In this document: piece after piece, positions 1 to 5,190 of the stretch
Layout of the letters: the number at the start of each line of letters is the position of its first letter
How positions within the stretch are numbered: position 1 is the stretch's first letter
From: CAVSUR01 sp052143655
GTDB lineage: Bacteria > Actinomycetota > Actinomycetes > Streptosporangiales > Streptosporangiaceae
Length of the DNA: 5,190 nt
Reading direction: 5' to 3'
Assembly: GCA_052143655.1 (NCBI GenBank)
Contig: JBKQSL010000518.1
Location: 1 to 5,190 of the forward strand
Notes under the pieces: model-generated
The model's input: the letters and a program-made list of their open reading frames with translations, nothing else
The model's database searches: none
What the model was told of the DNA's origin: nothing
Position numbers and translations under genes: made by a program

Positions 1-9
1 GGCGCGGGC

Positions 10-468
10 ATGACGCTCAAGGTGGGCGCGGGGCAGTCCCGGGCCTGGTCGGCGTTCGAGGCCGAGGTCACGCCGGGCTTCGACGTCGGCGCGCATCTGC
101 ATGGCGAGGCCGAGGAGCTGTTCTACATCCTGGAGGGCGAGCTCGACCTGCTCGCCTTCGAGCCGCGGATCCGGACCGCGGGCGGCTGGCAGAGCTGGGA
201 ATCGGCCGCCGGCGCGCGGGTGGTGCGCGGCGGGCCGGGCAGCACGATGTTCGTGCCGGTCGGCTGCCCGCACGCGTTCGCCAATCCCGGAGCCGCGCCC
301 GCCCGGATGCTGTTCCTGGTCTCCCCGCCGGGGCACGAGCGCTACCTGGAGGAGATCGGCGAGCTGATCGGCCAGCCCGGGCCGCCCGACCCGGCGGCCA
401 TCGCGGAGGTGCGGGCCAGGCACGACATCCAGCAGCTCACCCCGATGGTCGCCATCCGGCCGCAGTAG
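10..468 (+). CDS. Cupin-domain protein (possibly 5'-partial)
   Basis: Single-domain cupin of 152 residues from this ATG. Both cupin motifs are seen. Motif 1 fits HxH(x4)E(x6)G with H29, H31, E36 and G43. Motif 2 fits G(x5)PxG(x2)H(x3)N with G77, P83, G85, H88 and N92. The four metal ligands (H29, H31, E36, H88) are therefore present, so a metal-binding beta-barrel is expected. Cupins of this kind range from dioxygenases to sugar-binding or regulatory proteins, and the substrate cannot be read from the sequence. The C-terminus (about 110-145) is a helical tail. Start choice is uncertain: the frame is open to base 1 with no stop, no clear ribosome binding site is visible in the nine bases before the ATG, and the first beta-strand begins almost at once, so the real start may be upstream of the window. 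The gene ends 13 bases before the stop of a convergent remnant. Confidence 0.85.
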   Translation: MTLKVGAGQSRAWSAFEAEVTPGFDVGAHLHGEAEELFYILEGELDLLAFEPRIRTAGGWQSWESAAGARVVRGGPGSTMFVPVGCPHAFANPGAAPARMLFLVSPPGHERYLEEIGELIGQPGPPDPAAIAEVRARHDIQQLTPMVAIRPQ

Positions 469-481
469 CAGCGCGGCTGGC

Positions 482-640
482 TCACCAGGGGCCAGGCAGA
501 AGCGGCAAAGTGCTCAGCTCCACGGAGTCGACCTCGGTCTGCGCCGGGCCGGCGGGGTACCGGCCACCCGGCCGCACTCCGGGCCGGCGCCACAGCAGGA
601 AGGACACGGTGATGTCGCCCGCCAGCACCTGGTGGTGCGC
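482..640 (-). pseudogene. C-terminal remnant of an unrecognised gene
   Basis: On the minus strand a frame ending in TGA at 484-482 reads as convincing protein: it contains HHQVLAGDITVSFLLWRRPG, then EVDSVELSTLPLLPGPW and the stop. Nearly all of its codons end in G or C, as expected for a real gene in this genome, which is better than the competing frames over the same bases. I do not recognise the family. No good start codon with a ribosome binding site is seen, and upstream of about 640 the sequence turns into a plus-strand dehydrogenase remnant, so the 5' part appears lost. It could alternatively be a very short intact gene starting from a GTG at about 628, which I consider less likely. The right boundary is approximate. 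Confidence 0.4.
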
Positions 641-778
641 GGGTCGGCGTGCCGGATCGGAAAGCCGGATGACGTCACCGACGCCGTCGTCTATCTGGCC
701 GGAGCCGGCTTCCTTACCGGCACTGTCCTGGAGTGCACCGGCGGATCTAACCTCACCGCCGCGGCCCTCGCCAGCTGA
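611..778 (+). pseudogene. Short-chain dehydrogenase/reductase (SDR), C-terminal remnant
   Basis: In the frame ending with TGA at 776-778 the sequence reads RIGKPDDVTDAVVYL, then AGAGFLTGTVLECTGG, then a short alanine-rich tail. This is the standard C-terminal block of classical SDR enzymes: the [GR]-x-G-x-P-x-D-[VI] segment, the helix with A-V-x-Y-L, the F-[VL]-T-G strand, and the final GG loop. Only about 42-55 residues remain of a family whose members have about 250. The Rossmann nucleotide-binding motif and the catalytic Y-x3-K are absent, so this fragment cannot be active. The confident homology begins near 653; residues coded by 611-652 could be SDR or could be read-through of the neighbouring remnant. 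The lack of a stop upstream in this frame reflects high GC rather than coding. Confidence 0.65.
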
Positions 779-913
779 CCCGCTCTCCTATCGGTCAGGT
801 CGCGCCGTGACACGCTGCTGCGCTCGCGCTGCCCTGAGATCCCTCCCTGGGCTCGCGCTCGGGGTCATTGATACGTGTGTCCGGCGAGCTGTAACACCGC
901 GCGGAGCGGCGGC
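779..913. other. Intergenic spacer, no gene seen
   Basis: These 135 bases lie between the 3' ends of the SDR remnant and the convergent transporter gene. I see no coding frame with protein-like content and no strong hairpin followed by a T run. The motif GCTCGCGCT occurs twice (around 829 and 851), as a short direct repeat of no clear meaning. An intrinsic terminator for the transporter is not apparent. Confidence 0.5.
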
Positions 914-2979
914 TCAGGTCTCGGCGAGGCCGAGCCGCCGGTGCAGCCTGGCCAGCGGGGCGGGCGCCCACCAGTTCCAGCGTCCGAGCAGGGCCATCAG
1001 AGACGGGACCAGCAGCGCCCTGACGATGAACGCGTCGATGAGGACGGCGGCTGCGACGCCGACGCCGACCTCCTTGAGGAACACGAGCTTGGAGGTGGCG
1101 AACGCGCCGAGGGCCGCCGCCAGCAGGATCGAGGCATAGGTGATCAGCCGGCCGGTGCGCTGCATGCCCGCCGCGATGGCTTCCCGCTCGGGCACGCCGG
1201 GACCCCGCGCCTCGCTGATGCGGGCCAGCAGGAACACGCCGTAATCGGTGGACAGTGCGAAGGCCAGGGCGGCCAGGATCAGGAAATCCGTCTCCTCGAT
1301 TCCGCCCTGGCTGGTATAGCCGAACAGCCCGGTGAGCCGACCGTCCTGGAAGATGACCACCAGCAGGCCGGTGGCGGCGGCCGCGGTGAGCGCATTCATC
1401 AGCAGTGTCTTGACCGGGAGGATCACCGATCCGGTCATCAGCCACAGCAACACCACGGTGACCAGGACGAGGATCACGATCGCGACCGGGAGTGTGCTGG
1501 CGATGGTGGCGCCCTGATCGGCGAAGGCGGCGGCTGATCCGCCGACCAGGACCGGGACGGGCGCGGGGAGGGCCCGCACTGCTGTCACCGTCCGCTGTCC
1601 GGCCGCGGAGATCGGGTCGGCCGGGCTGGCCAGCCTGATTTCCCAGGTTCCGGGGGCCAGCTGGGCCGGGCCGCTGGCCTGGGTTATGCCGGGCAACCTG
1701 GCCAGGCGTCTGGTGTAGCTGGCCAGCGCCGGCTGCGCTGAGGCGGGCGCCGAGGCCACGACGATGATCGGGTTCGCATTGCTGGCCGGGGGAACTGCCG
1801 GGCGATGGTGTCGGAGACGACCCGGCCGCTCTGGCTGGCGGGCAGCACGGTGGCGTCGATGCCGCTCCAGCGGACGGCCAGCGCCGGGGACGCGACGACC
1901 AGCAGCAGCGCCGCCGTGCCGGCGGCCACCAGGACCGGATGGCGCATCACGCCGCTGGCCAGCCGGTACCAGCCGCCCGCGGGCTTCGGGGGCCTGGCGC
2001 GGCTGATCCGGCGGCTGAGCAGGACCAGCAGGGACGGGACGATCAGCAGGGCGCTGGCCGCGGCGACGAGGGCGACAACCACGCCACCGAGGCCCATGGA
2101 GACCAGGAAGCGCTGGGGAAACACGGTCAGCGCGGCCAGCGCGGCCGCCACCGTTACCGCGCTGAACACGACCGTCCGGCCGGTCGTGGCCAGCGTGACC
2201 CGCAGCGCACGTTCGGTGCTGGGGTCCTGGCGCATCTCATCACGGAACCGCCAGACCAGGAACAGGCTGTAGTCGACGGCCAGCCCCAGGCCCAGGCCGA
2301 TGACCAGGTTGAGCGCGAAGATCGACAGGGGCAGCGCCATGTTGATCAGCCGCAGGACCAGGAAGGTGCCCAGCACCGCCGTCCCTCCCACGGCGATGGG
2401 CAGCAGGGCCGCGACGCCGCGGAAGATGAGCAAGGCGAGGATGGCGAGCAGCGGGAAGGCGATCGCCTCGGCGAGGCCGAGGTCGGCCTGGGCCTGCTTG
2501 CCCAGCTGCTGGCCGGCGACATCCGCACCGCCCGGCAGCACGTCGGTCCGGCCACGCAGCGCCGTCTGGATGCCCGAGACGACCGTGTTCGGGTCGGGCG
2601 CGGCCCGCAGCGTCGCGACCACCAGTGACGAGCGGCCGTCGGCGGAGACCAAGCCCGCCAGATGGCCGGGAGCAGGGGCGGTGACCGTGGCGACGCCCGG
2701 GACGCGCGCGATCTCCTGCGCGGCCGAAGCCACGGCCGGGCTGCCGGGCGGTGCCGACACCAGAGCCAGCACGCCGGGGCTGCTCTCCTTGCCGGTGGCC
2801 TGCTCGATCAGGGCCTCGGCGCGGGCGCTGGCGGAGTTCGGGTCGCTGAATGGGTTGCGAGCGTTGAGCAGGCCGGTGGCCGTGGCCCCGAACACCCCGG
2901 CCACCGCGAAGACCGCCAGCGCGACCAGGAGCATCCGGCGCGGGTGGCGGAGGGCCAGGCTGGCCAGCGCACCGAGCAT
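914..2979 (-). pseudogene. MMPL/RND-family membrane transporter, frameshifted
   Basis: The gene reads as one MMPL transporter of about 688 residues split between two frames. The N-terminal half starts at ATG 2979-2977 and has a membrane segment at about 15-37, an extracytoplasmic loop to about 168, then a bundle of five segments to about 320 that includes the motif GLAVDYSLFLVWRFRDE (D236, Y237), and another segment at about 348-370. The C-terminal half, from about 1787 down to the TGA at 916-914, repeats this design, with the matching motif STDYGVFLLAR. The Asp of the DY pair is the expected proton-relay residue in this superfamily. After F396 the frame is lost: as written the first half runs 35 unrelated residues to a stop at 1686-1684. 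Adding one base to the G run at 1788-1792 restores a continuous protein. The role is probably proton-driven export of a lipid, drug or metabolite; the substrate is unknown. The ATG follows the padR stop by one base, with no clear ribosome binding site, suggesting coupled translation. Confidence 0.85.
1788..1792. other. Frameshift site in the transporter gene (G5 run)
   Basis: On the minus strand the sequence reads CAG TTC followed by C bases then GG. Five C are present in the run; six would give Q-F-P-P-A-S-N-A-N-P-I-I-V-V, joining the two halves of the transporter exactly where the MMPL fold predicts continuity (just after the second extracytoplasmic domain begins). The site is a single-base homopolymer contraction. 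It may be a genuine mutation, a phase-variable tract, or a sequencing error. Confidence 0.75.
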
Positions 2980-2980
2980 G

Positions 2981-3562
2981 TCAGTCGGCCCGGCCGGGCG
3001 TCCGCGCTCCTGCGGCGGACGCAGCCAGGAGCATCGGGCGGGCCTCGGCGACCCAGTCGAGCATCGCCTGCTCGCGGCGCACGCCGAACATTGCCGTCGA
3101 CCGCCGGAACACCGAGGCGGGCCGCTCGGCCAGCTTGTCCGAGATCGCCGCCAGCAGGTCGCGGCGGATCACGGTCCGTGACTCGAAGTCTTCGAGCAGG
3201 GCCGCCAGCTGCCCGGGCGACAGGCGGTCTCCGAAGAAGATCCGCACCAGGAACTGGCTGCGCGCGCGGTCTTCCCTGATCTCCGGGTTCTCCAGCCAGC
3301 GGCGCAGCTCTTCGCGCCCGGCCGGGGTGATCTCGTGCACCCGCTTGGTGGGCGCGTTCTCCTGCTCGATCTCGGTGGCGTCGAGCAGGCCCAGACGGCC
3401 CAGCCGGTCGAGCTCAGCGTAGATGTGGCTGCGGGTCAGCGGGAAGAAGTTGCCGATTGACCGCTTCGCGTACGCAGTCAGCTCGTAGCCGGTCATCGGC
3501 CTGATCGACACGAGCCCGAGCACCACGTGAGTGGTCGCCGAGAGCCTGGGAATGCCTGCCAT
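2981..3562 (-). CDS. PadR-family transcriptional regulator
   Basis: A 193-residue regulator. Residues about 12-85 form the PadR winged helix: TTHVVLGLVSIRPMTGYEL is the first helix and turn, and SIGNFFPLTRSHIYAELDRL is the recognition part, followed by a wing with the ITPAGREELRRWL ending typical of PadR. Residues about 100-175 form a helical C-terminal dimerisation and effector domain of the Vir type, rich in charged and leucine residues. The length fits two-domain PadR proteins. Members generally repress a nearby transporter or detoxification gene and release DNA on binding a small molecule. That fits the arrangement here, where the gene is followed after one base (TGA-C-ATG) by an MMPL transporter. 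The start is ATG at 3562-3560; only a weak GGG about eight bases upstream serves as a ribosome binding site, and it lies inside the adjacent palindrome. Autoregulation through that palindrome is inferred. Confidence 0.92.
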   Translation of the reverse strand: MAGIPRLSATTHVVLGLVSIRPMTGYELTAYAKRSIGNFFPLTRSHIYAELDRLGRLGLLDATEIEQENAPTKRVHEITPAGREELRRWLENPEIREDRARSQFLVRIFFGDRLSPGQLAALLEDFESRTVIRRDLLAAISDKLAERPASVFRRSTAMFGVRREQAMLDWVAEARPMLLAASAAGARTPGRAD

Positions 3563-3565
3563 GGC

Positions 3566-3596
3566 GCTACCCTAGTCCTATTAGGACTAGGGTAGC
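3566..3596. promoter_or_regulatory. Perfect 31-bp inverted repeat, probable PadR operator
   Basis: Two 15-base arms, GCTACCCTAGTCCTA and TAGGACTAGGGTAGC, are exact reverse complements around a single T at 3581. The element is AT-richer than its surroundings and sits in the divergent region, three bases upstream of the padR start codon. A dyad of this length directly next to a PadR gene is best explained as its operator, occluding transcription. Weak -10-like hexamers overlap the centre on both strands: TATTAG at 3579-3584 on plus, with CTGCCA 17 bases upstream, and TAATAG on minus. Occupancy could therefore block both directions. In RNA it would also fold into a strong hairpin near both ribosome binding sites. 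Operator identity is inferred, not shown. Confidence 0.75.
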
Positions 3597-3600
3597 AAGG
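3597..3600 (+). promoter_or_regulatory. Possible ribosome binding site AAGG favouring an earlier start of the reductase
   Basis: AAGG lies six bases before the ATG at 3607, which is in frame with the reductase and would add the 11 residues MRRASHWLRAG. The later ATG at 3640 has only GGCGGG before it. This site therefore supports the longer form, while the protein family alignment supports the shorter one. It adjoins the right edge of the inverted repeat. Confidence 0.35.
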
Positions 3601-3639
3601 GCGGGAATGAGGCGGGCGTCCCACTGGTTGCGGGCGGGC

Positions 3640-4212
3640 ATGAGGATAGCGGTGATCGGCAAGGGCAACATCGGCGGGACGCTCGGGACCAGGTGGCGCG
3701 CGGCCGGGCACGACGTGGTCTACGGAGCCCGGGACGGCTCCGGCGAAGGCCCGGGCGGGGCGCCGGTGCGAAGCATCAGCGAGGCGCTGAAAGACGCCGA
3801 CGTGGTACTGCTGGCCGTCCCCGGTCAGGCTGTGCCGGATGTCGTGAGCGAGCAGGGCGCGGCGCTCGCGGGCAAGGTGGTGATCGATGCGGTGAACCGG
3901 ATGGGCGCGGCGGAGTTCGACAGCCGGGCGCTGATCGCGGGCGCCGCGCCGTCGGCCCGGTATGTGCGCGCGTTCAACACGCTGGGCTGGGAGAACTTCG
4001 CCGTCCCGGTGTCCGGCGCGAATCTCTTCTTCGCCGCCGATCCCGAGGCGCGGGCGCCGGCTGAGGAACTCATCAGCGCCGTCGGGCTCGAGCCGGCCTT
4101 CGTCGGCGACGCGACCGCGACGGCGACCGTCGACGCCCTGCTGCCGCTGTGGTTCGCGCTGGTCAGCCAGAACGGCGGCAACCGCAGGCTCGCGCTGCGC
4201 ATTGTCCGCTAA
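3640..4212 (+). CDS. NAD(P)-binding oxidoreductase, F420-dependent NADP reductase type
   Basis: A 190-residue protein that is essentially one Rossmann domain. It opens with MRIAVIGKGNIGG, giving the dinucleotide motif GxGxxG at G7, G9 and G12. The second strand ends in VVYGARD (residues 26-32), where R31 is placed to bind the 2'-phosphate of NADP. Further family marks are VVLLAVPGQAV (55-65), KVVIDAVNR (79-87) and RYVRAFNTLGWENF (107-120), the last being a hallmark of the short F420/NADP reductase-like family. The likely reaction is hydride transfer using NADP(H), perhaps with F420, in the cytoplasm; the partner substrate is unknown. The family usually begins at this methionine, so I chose 3640, although an in-frame ATG at 3607 has the better ribosome binding site. 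The gene is divergent from padR and shares its short regulatory region, so regulation by PadR is plausible. Confidence 0.85.
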   Translation: MRIAVIGKGNIGGTLGTRWRAAGHDVVYGARDGSGEGPGGAPVRSISEALKDADVVLLAVPGQAVPDVVSEQGAALAGKVVIDAVNRMGAAEFDSRALIAGAAPSARYVRAFNTLGWENFAVPVSGANLFFAADPEARAPAEELISAVGLEPAFVGDATATATVDALLPLWFALVSQNGGNRRLALRIVR

Positions 4213-4219
4213 GGATAGA

Positions 4220-4241
4220 ACTGGCGCACCGATCGGCCAGT
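4220..4241 (+). terminator. Weak candidate terminator after the reductase
   Basis: ACTGGC at 4220-4225 and GCCAGT at 4236-4241 are exact reverse complements with a 10-base loop, starting seven bases after the TAA of the reductase. The following CTGTTCATTTC is T-rich for this genome but not an uninterrupted T tract. The position fits a transcription terminator, but the stem is only six pairs. Confidence 0.3.
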
Positions 4242-4261
4242 CTGTTCATTTCAACGGATGA

Positions 4262-4535
4262 TCACCCGGAAGCTCCCGTGACCGGGACGGGCAGCCTCGG
4301 TGCATCCGATGCCCGCCCGGCGACGGACAGGACCCGGCGGAGATCGTGGCGGAGGTCGTCGCGATGACCGATCCAGGCCTGCCGACCAGTGTCGTGGCCA
4401 CTGCCGTGACCGGGGCGGCGACCCGGGCGGGCCAGCGTCAGCAGCTCGCGTGGGCCCTGCAGGACCGGCCCGAGCTGCTGACCGGGGGCAGGCGCCCGTC
4501 CCGTCGGTGCTGCGGCTGATCGACCTGCTCTGCCG
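4262..4535 (+). pseudogene. N-terminal remnant of a recombinase-associated zinc-ribbon-type protein, frameshifted
   Basis: One frame, open from a stop at 4259-4261 to a TGA at 4517-4519, reads RCIRCPPGDGQDPAEIVAEV, later GQRQQLAWALQDRPELLTG. A second frame takes over near 4490 and continues APVPSVLRLIDLLC. The two parts join naturally if one base is restored around 4485-4492. From memory, the combined sequence resembles the start of long actinobacterial proteins that carry many CxxC zinc ribbons and are annotated as site-specific integrase or recombinase; I could not verify this. The zinc-ribbon body expected after LIDLLC is missing, and the sequence changes to transposase material at about 4540. 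No start codon with a ribosome binding site is apparent. It is read as a dead fragment; the coding nature is fairly clear, the family name less so. Confidence 0.45.
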
Positions 4536-4544
4536 CCCCAGGCC

Positions 4545-5028
4545 TATTCCTTCCGCAACCAGCGCCGTCGTGTCCGCATCGCCGCTTGCGTCACCGCGAC
4601 CGGGCAGGCCCGGGCGGACTTCGGCGTGCACATGCCCGGGGCGGCGGGCGCGGGATCTGCCCCGGCGCCGGGCCGCCGGGATCCCGGACGATCTGGAGTT
4701 CGCCGCGAAAACGCAGCCGGCGATGAATCAGCCAGCCCGGCTGCGCGCGGCCGGGCGGCCGGCCAGGCGGGCCGCATCCGACGAGGCCTGCGGCCGCAGC
4801 GAGAAGCTCCGCAAGAAGGCCGCGAAGGCCGGGCCGGCGTACGTGGCGATCATCCCGTGCGACTGCCAGGCCACCTTGCCGTCCGGCACGGCGATCCGCG
4901 CTGGCCAGGCTCTCAAAGAGGCGGTGCTCGAGCAGCGGTCGTGCGGGAACGGGCCCGAGGGCCCCCGCTTCAGCGGCTGGGCGCTGACCGCGGCCGCCGT
5001 CCCGGCCATCTTCCTGACAGTCCCGGAA
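4545..5028 (+). pseudogene. IS701-family transposase, truncated and frameshifted
   Basis: Two frames together give an internal piece of a DDE transposase. From about 4563 to 4640 one frame reads RIAACVTATGQARADFGVHM. Around 4640-4670 the reading moves to the next frame, which then reads AAGIPDDLEFAAKT, RAASDEACGRSEKLRKKAAK, AYVAIIPCD, SGTAIRAGQALKEAVLEQRS and CGNGPEGPRFSGWALT. This order (GIP block, [ST]DExxG with the second catalytic Asp coded at 4780-4782, VxxxxCD strand, RSxGxGxKGxRxxxWAL block) is the IS701 pattern. The region holding the first Asp is missing, and so is the RWxVEExF block holding the catalytic Glu: similarity ends at about 5020. The element is therefore inactive. No terminal inverted repeats or target duplication could be located. 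Confidence 0.7.
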
Positions 5029-5050
5029 TTTCAAGGGCCCGGCAGAGGGT

Positions 5051-5190
5051 CTAACCAGCAGGCCGGCGTGCCCTGTACCGGTCGATGGCGACCTGTGGCT
5101 CGTCGAAGGGAAAGTCCTCCCCGTGGGTGTCCCGAATCGTGGCCAGGAAATCCAGGATGGCTTCGGCTTCCGCTGCTGAAAGGTCGGCGA
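5051..5190 (-). CDS. C-terminus of a small unrecognised protein (5' end outside window)
   Basis: On the minus strand a frame enters from the right edge and ends at TAG 5053-5051, giving 45 residues that include LSAAEAEAILDFLATIRDTH, GEDFPFDEP and QVAIDRYRARRPAG. It is an acidic helix followed by a basic end, with good codon use for this genome. I do not recognise the family. Compact proteins with an acidic helical part and a basic end are common among antitoxins, but nothing here proves this. The gene closes just after the decayed transposase, so that the 3' end lies almost on the junction. Confidence 0.6.
   Translation of the reverse strand, partial: ADLSAAEAEAILDFLATIRDTHGEDFPFDEPQVAIDRYRARRPAG

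Noticed and set aside
595..614. AGGAAGGA followed by ATG at 612, looking like a good translation start
   Set aside because: The ATG frame gives non-protein-like sequence, and the SDR remnant is in another frame; judged coincidental.
868..895. TTGATA, 16 bases, TGTAAC: promoter-like pair on plus strand
   Set aside because: It would only drive transcription antisense to the transporter 3' end, and a match of this quality is expected by chance.
510..1139. Long plus-strand open frame across the remnant region and into the transporter 3' end
   Set aside because: Its protein is arginine/serine/proline-rich low-complexity text, and it lies in a different frame from the SDR remnant; the part after 914 is antisense to the MMPL motifs.
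2300..3181. Long plus-strand open frame (293 residues) antisense to the transporter and padR
   Set aside because: It is a high-GC shadow: the minus-strand frames carry clear MMPL and PadR motifs, while this one shows no domain and crosses both genes.
3566..3596. The palindrome read as an intrinsic terminator
   Set aside because: It lies between divergent start codons, so no gene ends there, and there is no T tract after it on either strand.
4626..5054. Plus-strand open frame of 142 residues with ATG at 4626
   Set aside because: It is out of frame with the transposase blocks over most of its length, and its product is low-complexity Arg/Gly/Ala sequence.

Overview
The base composition is very GC-rich with strong G/C preference at third codon positions, and the proteins (MMPL/RND transporter next to a PadR regulator, a short F420/NADP-type reductase, actinobacterial-style mobile-element debris) point to a high-GC actinomycete chromosome, probably outside the best-known Streptomyces core. 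The genus cannot be fixed from this window.

Layout. (1) 1-468, plus strand: a cupin protein with both metal-binding cupin motifs intact; its true start may lie upstream of the window. (2) 469-913: no intact gene. A minus-strand C-terminal coding remnant (482 to about 640) abuts a plus-strand C-terminal remnant of a short-chain dehydrogenase (about 611/653 to 778). Both have lost their 5' parts at the same point, as expected after a deletion between two divergent genes. (3) 914-3562, minus strand: a two-gene unit, a PadR-family repressor followed after one base by an MMPL-family membrane transporter. The transporter reading frame is broken by an apparent one-base loss in a G run at 1788-1792. 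(4) 3563-3639: a short divergent intergenic region holding a perfect 31-bp inverted repeat, the best candidate PadR operator. (5) 3640-4212 (or from 3607), plus strand: a small NAD(P)-binding reductase of the F420-dependent NADP reductase type. (6) 4213-5050: degraded mobile-element material, namely a frameshifted N-terminal piece of a recombinase-associated protein and a truncated, frameshifted IS701-type transposase. (7) 5051-5190, minus strand: the C-terminus of a small acidic protein that continues outside the window.

How the parts relate. The PadR repressor, the MMPL exporter and the divergent reductase share one regulatory region, which suggests a small drug- or metabolite-responsive module: the repressor binds the palindrome and controls its own transporter operon and possibly the reductase. 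The region is flanked on both sides by gene remnants, so it reads as an accessory segment undergoing decay and rearrangement. I found no CRISPR array, no RNA gene and no convincing new multi-gene system; the most informative items are the palindrome, the transporter frameshift and the two junctions between gene remnants.
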